From positions 186,001 through 250,000 of the forward strand of contig NZ_JAJFAV010000004.1 in NCBI RefSeq assembly GCF_020711235.1: 64,000 nucleotides of DNA. The letters are read 5' to 3'. The DNA comes from Hymenobacter sp. 15J16-1T3B (lineage in GTDB: Bacteria; Bacteroidota; Bacteroidia; Cytophagales; Hymenobacteraceae). Each line of letters begins with the position of its first letter. Within the stretch, counting starts at the first letter, position 1. The translations under genes and the position numbers were made by a program. The notes beneath the pieces are model-generated. The model was given only the letters and a program-made list of their open reading frames with translations, searched no databases and was not told where the DNA came from. Positions 9,597-17,579 of this stretch are shown here, one piece after another.

Positions 9597-10364
9597 ATGG
9601 CCAACCCGACCACGACGCTGACGAACTCGGCGTCCTACGAAGCTCCGCGTAGCGGCACCTGGGACGGCGGTAACGAACCCTTCAAGGTCAGCTATGGTAA
9701 GCTGATGATGTGGTTCTTCCTGCTGTCGGATGCTTTCACGTTCGCAGCGTTCCTGACCACCTACGGCATGGTGCGTCACCGCCACCTTGCCTACACGGGC
9801 ACTGCCGCCGACTTCAAATTCAGCTCTGCCTACTGGCCTATCCCTGAGAAGGTGTTCAATGCCTTCCCCGGCCTGCACGGCATGGACATCCCGCTGGCCT
9901 TCGTGGCCTTGATGACCATGATTCTCATCGTGTCGTCGGTGACGATGGTACTGGCCGTAGAGGCCGGCCACCGCATGGACAAGGACGACGTGCAGAAGTG
10001 GCTGCTGTGGACGCTGCTGTTCGGCGCCATGTTCCTGGGTTGCCAGGCATGGGAGTGGACGCACTTTATCACCGGTTCGGAGCACGGCCTGAAAATGGCG
10101 GACGGCTCGATGGTGTACGGGGCTAACCTGCAGGTAAACGAATACGGCCCGGTGCTCTTCGCCGACCTGTTCTTCTTCATCACTGGCTTCCACGGCACCC
10201 ACGTATTCTCGGGTCTCTGCCTGCTGACGTACGCCTTCATTGCCACCACCAACGGCACCTTCCACAAGCGCGGCCACTACGAGATGATCGAGAAGATCGG
10301 TCTGTACTGGCACTTTGTAGACCTGGTGTGGGTGTTCGTTTTCACCTTCTTCTACCTGATCTAA
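9597..10364 (+). CDS. Cytochrome c oxidase subunit III, longer copy
   Basis: Subunit III of the oxidase, 255 residues, about five helices. Its motifs are GFHGTHVFSGL and the C-terminal LYWHFVDLVWVFVFTFFYLI, both classic for subunit III (His plus WHFVDxVW). A soluble stretch between helices around residues 150-180 is longer than in the neighbouring subunit III-type protein. Subunit III stabilises the catalytic subunit and has no redox cofactor. It is followed by a 19-bp inverted repeat and then by the subunit IV gene. Confidence 0.92.
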   Translation: MANPTTTLTNSASYEAPRSGTWDGGNEPFKVSYGKLMMWFFLLSDAFTFAAFLTTYGMVRHRHLAYTGTAADFKFSSAYWPIPEKVFNAFPGLHGMDIPLAFVALMTMILIVSSVTMVLAVEAGHRMDKDDVQKWLLWTLLFGAMFLGCQAWEWTHFITGSEHGLKMADGSMVYGANLQVNEYGPVLFADLFFFITGFHGTHVFSGLCLLTYAFIATTNGTFHKRGHYEMIEKIGLYWHFVDLVWVFVFTFFYLI

Positions 10365-10372
10365 TCAAAGGC

Positions 10373-10440
10373 GAAGTTGCGAGCTTGTGAAATTGTGAAT
10401 GGTCGCTTTGCTCTTCACTAATTCACAAGCTCGCAACTTC
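10373..10440. repeat. 19-bp perfect inverted repeat between coxIII and coxIV genes
   Basis: GAAGTTGCGAGCTTGTGAA at 10373-10391 is perfectly complementary to 10422-10440, with a 30-base spacer. It fills most of the 91-base gap between the subunit III and subunit IV genes. There is no T-run after it, so it is not a typical terminator. It could be an mRNA processing or attenuation structure or a small mobile repeat. No second copy was noticed in the window. Confidence 0.85.
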
Positions 10441-10455
10441 ACTAGTTCTCCGCTC

Positions 10456-10806
10456 ATGGCTCACCACGCTCCCGAACACGAGTACACCGCCGACGGCCAC
10501 GCCGTGCACGGCAAAGCCAACGTTAAGCCGATCCTGAAGGCCCTGGCCTGGATTGTGGGCATCACTGCCTTCGAATTCCTGCTGGCCTTTACCATGCCGG
10601 CCAGCACGCTGCGCAACAGCATCTTCATCGTGCTGACCATCTTCAAGGCCTTCTTCATCGTGGCCGAGTTTATGCACCTGCGTCACGAAACCAAGGGCCT
10701 GATCTGGTCGATTCTGGTGCCGATGGCCCTGCTGGTCTGGCTGTTGGTGGCCCTGATTACCGAAGGCAGCGCCGTCGGCGAGGCTATTTTCGGCGCCGCT
10801 CACTAA
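10456..10806 (+). CDS. Cytochrome c oxidase subunit IV family protein
   Basis: Small membrane subunit of the oxidase, 116 residues with three helices (about 31-50, 57-77 and 84-106), as in the COX4_pro family. The start is ATG 10456 (MAHHAPEHEYTADGH); an upstream in-frame start at 10399 would lie inside the inverted repeat. The N-terminus holds five histidines in 18 residues (His 3, 4, 8, 15, 18), echoing the His-rich ends of ActF and subunit I. The SCO gene starts 2 bases after its stop. Confidence 0.88.
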   Translation: MAHHAPEHEYTADGHAVHGKANVKPILKALAWIVGITAFEFLLAFTMPASTLRNSIFIVLTIFKAFFIVAEFMHLRHETKGLIWSILVPMALLVWLLVALITEGSAVGEAIFGAAH

Positions 10807-10808
10807 AG

Positions 10809-11483
10809 ATGAGGCCGCAACAGGTTCTGATCCTGGGCCTCCTGCTGCTTGCGCCCGTACTGGCTTTCCTATTCCTGTACGGGTTTGGTACCAACCATTT
10901 CGCGCTGCCCACTTACTATCCCGACCGTGTGGACTCCACGCAGGTAGGGGGGAAGTGGCAGCGCGATACGGTTTTTCACCGGGTAGGTGATTTTCGCCTG
11001 CAAACGCAGTCGGGCCAGTGGCTGACCCAGCGTGACCTCGACGGGGACGTGTACGTGGCCAGCTTTTTCTTCGCTACCTGCCCGCAGGTGTGCCCGCGCC
11101 TGAACACGCAGCTGCAGCGCGTGCAGGAGAAATACCGCAAGGAGCCGCGCGTGAAGCTGCTGTCCTACACCGTCGATCCGCAACACGATTCGGTGGCGGT
11201 GCTGGCGGAATACGCCAAGCAGTATGGAGCCATGCCTGATAAGTGGTTTTTCCTGACTGGGCCCAAGGACAGCATCAACCGCTTAGCTCAGCAGGAATAC
11301 AAAGTCACGGCACCCGGCCCGGCGATGATTGCCGGCACGCCCGGCCTGGTGCACAGCCAGCGGCTGCTGCTGGTCGACCGGGACAAGCGCATCCGCGGCG
11401 TCTACGACGGGCTTGACCCGAAGGAAATCGACCGGCTGATGACCGAAATCCGCATTTTGCTTTACACCTATGACCACGAATAA
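10809..11483 (+). CDS. SCO1/SenC copper chaperone
   Basis: Thioredoxin-fold copper chaperone that matures the CuA site of subunit II. 224 residues with an N-terminal membrane anchor (about 6-25). The copper site is complete: Cys91-P-Q-V-Cys95 and His182 in GLVHSQRLLLVD. It starts 2 bases after subunit IV and its last 14 bases overlap the start of the DUF420 gene, so these genes are translated together. Confidence 0.94.
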   Translation: MRPQQVLILGLLLLAPVLAFLFLYGFGTNHFALPTYYPDRVDSTQVGGKWQRDTVFHRVGDFRLQTQSGQWLTQRDLDGDVYVASFFFATCPQVCPRLNTQLQRVQEKYRKEPRVKLLSYTVDPQHDSVAVLAEYAKQYGAMPDKWFFLTGPKDSINRLAQQEYKVTAPGPAMIAGTPGLVHSQRLLLVDRDKRIRGVYDGLDPKEIDRLMTEIRILLYTYDHE

Positions 11484-12033
11484 CGCGGGTCTGACCTCCG
11501 CCCCGGCCACACCACGGGGCTACAAAATCGGGATGCTGGCCCTGGGCTTGATCATTCCCGTGGCGGTAGCGGTGCTCTACTACTTCCCCAACGTGTTCCG
11601 CATCGAGGGGGCCGACGTGAGCTTTTTGCCGGCCGTCAACGCCGGGCTGAATTCGCTGACGGCCGTGATGCTGCTGCTCGGCTACTACTTCATCCGCCAC
11701 AAGGACGTGGCCAAGCACCGCGCGGCCATGGGCACGGCCTTCGTACTGGGCGCCATCTTTCTGGTGTCGTACGTGGTGTACCACTCGCAAGCCGAAACCA
11801 CCCGTTTCGGCGGGGAAGGGCTGATTCGGGGCATTTACTACTTCCTGCTGCTGACGCACATCGTGCTGGCGGCCGTGACGGTGGGGCTGGTGCTCTTCAC
11901 GCTGTACTTCGCCCTGACCAACCAGTTTGCCCGGCACCGCCGGCTGGCGCGCTGGACGTTTCCGATCTGGCTGTACGTGTCGGTGACGGGCGTCATCGTG
12001 TACTTCATGATTGCGCCGTACTACGCGCATTGA
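11470..12033 (+). CDS. DUF420 membrane protein
   Basis: 187-residue membrane protein of the DUF420 family with about five helices. Conserved-looking histidines sit in FIRHKDVAKHRAAMG, VVYHSQAE, THIVLA and ARHRRLARWTFPIWLYVSVTG. The family is commonly found in cytochrome oxidase clusters and is thought to take part in oxidase biogenesis (some members are called CtaM), but the reaction is not established. It overlaps the SCO gene by 14 bases, which supports a joint role in copper or heme insertion. Confidence 0.85.
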   Translation: MTTNNAGLTSAPATPRGYKIGMLALGLIIPVAVAVLYYFPNVFRIEGADVSFLPAVNAGLNSLTAVMLLLGYYFIRHKDVAKHRAAMGTAFVLGAIFLVSYVVYHSQAETTRFGGEGLIRGIYYFLLLTHIVLAAVTVGLVLFTLYFALTNQFARHRRLARWTFPIWLYVSVTGVIVYFMIAPYYAH

Positions 12034-12099
12034 GTTTTCGTAGAGCGTAAAGCCGCGCGGCGGCCGGAACTCTACCCACCCGAAGCTGTTGAGAGAGGT

Positions 12100-12363
12100 A
12101 TGAAAAAGTCATTAATTGCGCTGCTGCCGTTGCTGTTTGCCCTACTGCTGGTGCTGAGCCCGCGCCCGAGCCTGGCCCAGTGCACACTCTGCAAAACCAA
12201 CGTGGAAGCCTCGCGCACCGAGCAAGACGGCTACGACATTTCGGGCCTGAACAAGGGTATTCTGTACATGATGGCTGCGCCCTACATCATGGGCGGACTG
12301 GTCGGCTTCTTCTGGTACCGCAACGTGCGCCGCAAGCGGCAACAGACGGCGGATGCTCGCTAA
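12100..12363 (+). CDS. Small exported CxxC membrane protein of the oxidase cluster
   Basis: 87 residues: a signal peptide (about 1-26, ending SLAQ), then immediately Cys-Thr-Leu-Cys, a short polar stretch, and one C-terminal helix (about 50-71) followed by a basic tail. The mature N-terminus therefore presents a CxxC pair at the outer face of the membrane. No named family was recognised. Its place after SCO and DUF420 suggests a thiol or copper role in oxidase assembly; that is inference. A purine-rich stretch (gagagagg) sits just before the ATG. The DUF983 gene overlaps its end by 11 bases. Confidence 0.75.
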   Translation: MKKSLIALLPLLFALLLVLSPRPSLAQCTLCKTNVEASRTEQDGYDISGLNKGILYMMAAPYIMGGLVGFFWYRNVRRKRQQTADAR

Positions 12364-12766
12364 GCCGGCAACCTCGTCGGCGGGGGTGGCGCTGCTGCGC
12401 CTGCGCTGCCCGCGGTGTCACCAAGGGCCGTTGTTCACGCACTCGGCACTCAGCCTGACCAAGTTCGACGAAATGCCCGAGAGCTGTCCGGTGTGCGGGC
12501 AGCACTACGAGCCCGAAACCGGCTTTTATTGGGGCGCCATGTACATCAGCTACGGCTTGGCGGTGGGCGTGGTAGTCGTAGCCGGGTTCCTAACGTATTT
12601 CCTCGGGCACGACCCGAGTACCTGGGTGTACGTGACCGTGGTGGCCGGCTGCATGGTGCTACTCACGCCACTGATGTTTCGGTATGCCCGCGCCCTGATG
12701 CTGTACCTGTTTGGCGGTATCCACTACGACCCGGCGGCTGCGGCTCGCCGTTCTGCTGCCGACTGA
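12353..12766 (+). CDS. DUF983 zinc-ribbon membrane protein
   Basis: 137 residues. The N-terminal zinc-ribbon-like part has two Cys pairs, CPRC and CPVC, about 30 residues apart. It is followed by the segment ETGFYWGAMYISYGLAVG and two helices (about 60-82 and 87-108). This is the DUF983 layout. Members often lie near cytochrome oxidase genes; the function is unknown. The gene overlaps the preceding small CxxC gene and is followed by a terminator, so it ends the respiratory cluster. Confidence 0.86.
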   Translation: MLAKPATSSAGVALLRLRCPRCHQGPLFTHSALSLTKFDEMPESCPVCGQHYEPETGFYWGAMYISYGLAVGVVVVAGFLTYFLGHDPSTWVYVTVVAGCMVLLTPLMFRYARALMLYLFGGIHYDPAAAARRSAAD

Positions 12767-12772
12767 TGATTC

Positions 12773-12798
12773 AAATGCCGCCCGCTGGCGGCATTTTT
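12773..12798 (+). terminator. Rho-independent terminator ending the respiratory cluster
   Basis: The stem formed by aaatgccgcc and ggcggcattt encloses a 4-base loop (cgct) and runs into five T. It lies 6 bases after the DUF983 stop and overlaps the longest possible upstream extension of the next gene, which helps place that gene's start further downstream. Confidence 0.88.
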
Positions 12799-12868
12799 GC
12801 TTATTGCCGGGCCTACTCCTTGCTGCAGGCCTTTGACTTCTCCACCCGTCCGACCCCGTGCCCCGTTT

Positions 12869-15800
12869 GTGACCAAGCGTTTTTTGCCGCTGGCCTTGTT
12901 GCTGCTGGCTTTGCTGTGTTTTCTGGGGGCATACCTAAGCAACCACGCAGCCGCGCCCGGCATGCTGGTGCGCGCCGACGTAGCCCGCCTGCAACAACAG
13001 TTGACGGCGGCCGAGCGCCGCGCTGAGCAGGATGCGGAGACCCTGGCCGTGCAGTTGCTGCGGGGGCAGGGAAGTTTTGCCACGTTGCAGGCTGCGGCGT
13101 ATCCGACGTTCGTGTTTCGCGACGGGCAGTTGCTATACTGGTCTGAAAACACCATGCGGCCCGACGTGGCCAACGTGAGCCAACCGTTTGGCGACAAGCT
13201 GGTGGAAATGCGCTTCGGTAGCTACTTAGCCATCCGGCGGCCGGCGGGGCCCTTCGTCATTCTGAGCTACGTGCCCCTGCGCCGGCAGTACGGCATCATC
13301 AACCGCTACCTGCGCGAGGGCGGACGCGTGCTCTTCAAGGGCCTCGACGTGAGCTTGGTGCCCAATGCGCAGCAGGATCGTAGCCTGCCGGCGCTGTTTG
13401 CGCACGACGGGCACTACCTTTTCTCGCTGCGCAGCCTGCAGCCCGACCCCATCACCGGCAAATACCTGCCGCTGGCTTTGCTGCTGCTCGGTACCGCGTG
13501 CTACGTAGCCGCTTGGCTGACGCTAGCCGGGCAGCTGTTTCGGCGGCGGCAGCCGTGGGCGGGAGCGGCCGCCGTGGTTCTCCCTCTGGCGTTTTTTCGG
13601 GCCGTGCTGCTGCACTTCAACCTGCCCTTCGCCTTTATCGAACTGCCGCTGTTCGACCCGAAGCTGTACGCCGCGTCGTGGGTGTCGCCCTCCCTGGGCG
13701 ACCTGCTCATCAACGCCCTGCTGCTGCTGATCATCGCCTGGTACGCGCTGCTGCTGTTTCGGCGCTACGGGGTGGCGCGCTACGTGCGGCGGGTGCCCGG
13801 CAGCACCGGGCAAGCAGTGGTGGCTGCCGTGGCCTGCCTGTGCTTTTTCGGCGGGCTGCTGATGCTTTATTCCTTTTACCTCAGCTCGGTTAGCAACTCC
13901 CAGCTGGTGCTCGACGTGACGCAGAGCATCCAGTTTTCGGGTTTCAAGCTGCTGCTGTGCTTGGCCGTTGTGCTGCACACGGGCAGCTACTTTATCGGGT
14001 TTTGGTTGCTGACGCAGCTGTACCTGGCCGCTGTGCCGGCCGAGCCGCAGCCTGTGCGCCTGCTCATTCTGGGCGCGGCTACGCTGTTAGTGCTGCCGGT
14101 GGGGCTGGCCTTGGGCGAAACCACCGTCGTGCTGCTCGGGCTGACGCTGCTGTTTTTCCTGGTGCTGCGCGTGGCTTCGTTGCGGCGACTGGCCGGCGTG
14201 CTGCCCTTCCGGGTGGTGGTGTTCCTGTTCCTGATGCTGGGGCTGAGCGCCAGCGTGGGCTCGTTGGCCTTGTACCAGCACTTCAAGGAGCAGTTGATTC
14301 AGAACAAGCAGCGTCTGGCCGGTAACTTGCTTGTCGACAATGACCTACAGGGTGAATTTTTGCTGGCCCAGCGCGCCCACGACATTGCCGCCGACGGCGC
14401 CGTCCGTACGCGGCTGGCCAACCGCTTTGCCAATCAGGACGTGGTGCGCCAGAAAATTGCCAAATACTACCTGCGCGGCTACTTCAATAAATACGAAGTG
14501 CGCGTGAGCCTGTTCGACGGGCAGGGCCAGCCGCTCAACGAAGCCGACGGCGTGCTGTCGTTGGCCGCCACGCGGGCGCAAGTGCTGCGCCAAGCTACGC
14601 CCACCGACCTGCCCGACCTCTACCTGGTGCACGGCAGTACCTTCTTCGATTCGCGTCGCTACGTGGCCTTCGTGCCCGTGCCGACGGTAGCCGGCACCCA
14701 GGCCACCGTGCTGCTGGAGCTGACGCTGAAAAAGCTCACGGCCAACAGCGTAGTGCCCGAGCTGCTCGTCGACCAGAATTACTTTCAGCCCGGGCTGGGC
14801 AACGAGCTGAGCTACGCCGGCTACGAAAAGGGACGCTTGGTGTACAGCGAAGGTGACTTTGACTACGTGAACGAGCTGCCCGCCACGGCCCTGCGCGACC
14901 CGCGCCTCTACGCGGACGGGCTGGTGCTCAACGGGGCGCACCACTTCGGCGTGAAGGGGCCGCAGCAGCGCACCGTGGTGGTGAGCACGCCCACCTACGC
15001 GGGGGCCGAGTGGCTGGCCAACTTCTCGTTCTGGTTTTTGCTGCACCTGATTGGCGGCGGGTTGGTGGCGCTGATTCTACTGGCCCTGCGTAACCCGCGG
15101 CGGCGCTGGTTTCGCACCACCTTCTCGGCCAAGATTCAGCTGTTCATGACGGTGGGCATCCTGGCCACGCTGCTGGTGGTGAGCCTGGCTACGGCCAGCC
15201 TTTTCACCGACAGCTACAAGCGCGACCTGCGCCGCAGCTACGAGCGGCGCGGGCAGCTGGCCCAGGCCAGCATCTTGCGCCAGCGCAGCCTGCTGGCCGA
15301 CTCCACCAGCCGCGGCCGCCTGGGCCTGCTGGCCGATAACGTGTCGGCCCTGACGGAAACCGACCTCAACATCTACGACGCCCGGGGCGAGCTGCTGGTG
15401 AGCAGTCAGCAGCTCATCTTCGAAGCCGGCCTGATCAGCACCCTGATGAACCCCGAAGCGGTGGTGGCGCTGGCCGAGCGCGGGCAGCCGCGTATCCTGC
15501 TTACCGAGCGGGCCGGCTCGCTGCTCTTCAACACGCTGTACTTGCCCATCCGGGCGCAGTCGGCCTCGCCGGGCGGCGGGGCGGTGCTCGGCTACGTGGG
15601 CATCCCCTTTCTGGACTCGCAGAAGGACCTGAACACCAAGCTCACCGAGCTGACCACGACCATCCTGAACATCTTCACGGTGATGTTCATCGGCTTTCTG
15701 CTGCTGACCTTCGTGGCCACGCGGGTGCTCACCCGCCCGCTTAAGCTCATCACCGAAAAGCTGCGCCACACCACGCTCACCGGCAACAACGAGCCCTTGG

Positions 15801-16564
15801 CCTACGAATCAAACGACGAGCTGGGGCTGCTGGTGCGCGAGTACAACACCATGCTCCACAAGCTAGAAGACAGCAAGCAGGAGCTGGCCATGCAGGAAAA
15901 AGAGGCTGCCTGGCGCGAAATGGCCCGGCAGGTGGCCCACGAAATCAAGAACCCGCTCACCCCGATGAAGCTCAGCCTGCAGTTTCTGCAACGGGCCCTG
16001 ACGGAAAAGCGCGGCAACCTGGAGGAAATGATTGGCCGCATTTCACAGACGCTCATCACGCAAATCGACGTGCTGACGGACATTGCCACTTCCTTCTCCA
16101 ACTTCACCAACCTGCCCGCCATGCGCCCCGAGCGCCTGGTTATTGCCCAGGTGCTGCGCCGCTGCGTGGCCCTGCACCAGCACGTGCAGCTAGAGGTAGG
16201 GCCCGGCGCCGAGGAAGCCAACGTCTTTGCCGACGAAAACCTGCTGGTGCGCACCTTCAACAACTTGCTGCTCAATGCGCTGCAAGCCATTCCCAAGGAC
16301 CGCCCCGCCGACGTGCACGCCCGCGTGGAGCTGCCCGCGCCCGGTACCGTGCGCATCAGCATTCAGGACAACGGCAGCGGCATCGAGGAGGACGTGCGCG
16401 ACAAGGTGTTCCGCCCCAACTTCACCACCAAGGAAACCGGCTCGGGCATCGGGCTGGCCGTGGCCAAGCGCGGCATCGAAAGCGCCGGCGGCAAGGTGTG
16501 GTTTGAGACGGTGGTAGGGGAGGGCACCACCTTCTTCATCGAGCTGCCGCAGGCGCCGGGGTAG
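12869..16564 (+). CDS. Large membrane sensor histidine kinase (HAMP, HisKA, HATPase)
   Basis: Sensor kinase of 1231 residues from GTG 12869 (VTKRFLPLALLLLALL), chosen because the frame further upstream runs through the terminator and lacks an ATG. Order: helix near 5-22; periplasmic part to about 195; a block of about seven helices (200-450); a second periplasmic part (about 455-720); two helices; a third sensor-like region; a helix leading into HAMP (about 920-990); HisKA with phospho-acceptor His1024 in QVAHEIKNPLTPMKL; HATPase with N box (N1132, N1136) and G boxes DNGSG and GSGIGLAV. The kinase core resembles NtrY-type kinases. No response regulator gene is adjacent, and the stimulus is unknown. 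Confidence 0.88.
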   Translation: MTKRFLPLALLLLALLCFLGAYLSNHAAAPGMLVRADVARLQQQLTAAERRAEQDAETLAVQLLRGQGSFATLQAAAYPTFVFRDGQLLYWSENTMRPDVANVSQPFGDKLVEMRFGSYLAIRRPAGPFVILSYVPLRRQYGIINRYLREGGRVLFKGLDVSLVPNAQQDRSLPALFAHDGHYLFSLRSLQPDPITGKYLPLALLLLGTACYVAAWLTLAGQLFRRRQPWAGAAAVVLPLAFFRAVLLHFNLPFAFIELPLFDPKLYAASWVSPSLGDLLINALLLLIIAWYALLLFRRYGVARYVRRVPGSTGQAVVAAVACLCFFGGLLMLYSFYLSSVSNSQLVLDVTQSIQFSGFKLLLCLAVVLHTGSYFIGFWLLTQLYLAAVPAEPQPVRLLILGAATLLVLPVGLALGETTVVLLGLTLLFFLVLRVASLRRLAGVLPFRVVVFLFLMLGLSASVGSLALYQHFKEQLIQNKQRLAGNLLVDNDLQGEFLLAQRAHDIAADGAVRTRLANRFANQDVVRQKIAKYYLRGYFNKYEVRVSLFDGQGQPLNEADGVLSLAATRAQVLRQATPTDLPDLYLVHGSTFFDSRRYVAFVPVPTVAGTQATVLLELTLKKLTANSVVPELLVDQNYFQPGLGNELSYAGYEKGRLVYSEGDFDYVNELPATALRDPRLYADGLVLNGAHHFGVKGPQQRTVVVSTPTYAGAEWLANFSFWFLLHLIGGGLVALILLALRNPRRRWFRTTFSAKIQLFMTVGILATLLVVSLATASLFTDSYKRDLRRSYERRGQLAQASILRQRSLLADSTSRGRLGLLADNVSALTETDLNIYDARGELLVSSQQLIFEAGLISTLMNPEAVVALAERGQPRILLTERAGSLLFNTLYLPIRAQSASPGGGAVLGYVGIPFLDSQKDLNTKLTELTTTILNIFTVMFIGFLLLTFVATRVLTRPLKLITEKLRHTTLTGNNEPLAYESNDELGLLVREYNTMLHKLEDSKQELAMQEKEAAWREMARQVAHEIKNPLTPMKLSLQFLQRALTEKRGNLEEMIGRISQTLITQIDVLTDIATSFSNFTNLPAMRPERLVIAQVLRRCVALHQHVQLEVGPGAEEANVFADENLLVRTFNNLLLNALQAIPKDRPADVHARVELPAPGTVRISIQDNGSGIEEDVRDKVFRPNFTTKETGSGIGLAVAKRGIESAGGKVWFETVVGEGTTFFIELPQAPG

Positions 16565-16657
16565 CAGAGTAAGCCTATCTTCGGGCTCCACCGGTTTGGC
16601 GCGACCCGGCAGTCGTCGGCGCTACCAGTTTCTTGCCCATCAGCCGCTAGTTGCTCT

Positions 16658-17434
16658 ATGCCAGCTCCCGTTTTGCGCCCTGCCGCGCCGCTTGTCAAGG
16701 CCTTTGCCGCCCCGTGGTTCCGCCTCGACTGGCGTACGGGCGCTTGGTTGCTGGTGGCGTTCAGCCTGCTGCGGTTTGCCCTGGTCATGCACGCCAACGT
16801 CACGCGCAGCTATCAGGTCGTCGCGCTCATCTTCGTGGCAATGGTTCTGCTGCCCTTCTTGGTACTGACGCGGGCGGGGCGGCAACAAATCGGGCTGCGG
16901 TGGCCTGCCCGGTGGCGGGGCGTGTTGCTGGGCGCGGTACTTGGAGCCCTGAGCTGCGCCGTGCTTTTCTACCTTACCACGCTCTGCTTCGGGCTGGGTG
17001 AGGGCAATAGTCTGGCGTACATCGCGCAGAGTTATAGCAACCTGCCGCCGGTGCTCACTGAGCAAAACCGCTTGATGTACTTCCTGATTTTCACCGGGCC
17101 GAGCATGATTTTCAGCCCCATTGGCGAAGAGCTGTTCTACCGAGGGCTGGTGCACGAGTGTTTTGCCAGCAGCATTGGCGACGGAAAAGCCAGTTTGGCC
17201 GACAGCGCGGCGTTTGCGCTGGTTCACCTAGCTCACTTCGGCCTGGTGTACGTGGCGGGCGGCTGGCAGCTGCTGCCCGGTCCGGCGTTGTTGTGGGCGG
17301 TTTCGCTGTTTGGGGCCTGCCTGCTGTTTTCGGTGGCATGTCGGCAGAGCAGTTCGGTGCTTGGCGCGGTGGTGGCACATGCCGCGTTTAACCTGGCCAT
17401 GAACTACTTTATTTTCTGCCACATTCTTCGGTAG
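16658..17434 (+). CDS. CPBP-family intramembrane metalloprotease
   Basis: Membrane protease of the CPBP/Abi (Rce1-like) family, 258 residues with about eight helices. The catalytic motifs are present: Glu157-Glu158-x3-Arg162 (GEELFYRGLVHE), His190 in FALVH, and His241-x3-Asn245 in AHAAFNLAMNYF. In this family these residues bind the metal and activate water within the membrane. Substrates are unknown. A TATCTTCG near 16576 could be a weak -7 element. It is not obviously linked to the kinase upstream or the beta-barrel gene downstream. Confidence 0.88.
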   Translation: MPAPVLRPAAPLVKAFAAPWFRLDWRTGAWLLVAFSLLRFALVMHANVTRSYQVVALIFVAMVLLPFLVLTRAGRQQIGLRWPARWRGVLLGAVLGALSCAVLFYLTTLCFGLGEGNSLAYIAQSYSNLPPVLTEQNRLMYFLIFTGPSMIFSPIGEELFYRGLVHECFASSIGDGKASLADSAAFALVHLAHFGLVYVAGGWQLLPGPALLWAVSLFGACLLFSVACRQSSSVLGAVVAHAAFNLAMNYFIFCHILR

Positions 17435-17579
17435 CAGCTCATCCGAAGTCAGGCAGACAACCCGGCGGCCGTACCGAGTAGCTGCAAGTGCCGCGGTACC
17501 GGGATTTTTCCGCTCGCGCACGACGTTAGGCCGGCTGGGCGTTATTTCGTCCTGTCGAGTGGCCCACCCGCCGCGTTCT

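Noticed and set aside
10399-10455. Longer N-terminus for the subunit IV protein
   Set aside because: These codons lie in the inverted repeat; ATG 10456 gives the family's usual length.
12415-13026. 203-codon frame spanning the DUF983 gene, terminator and kinase start
   Set aside because: It crosses a clear terminator and overlaps two supported genes in another phase.
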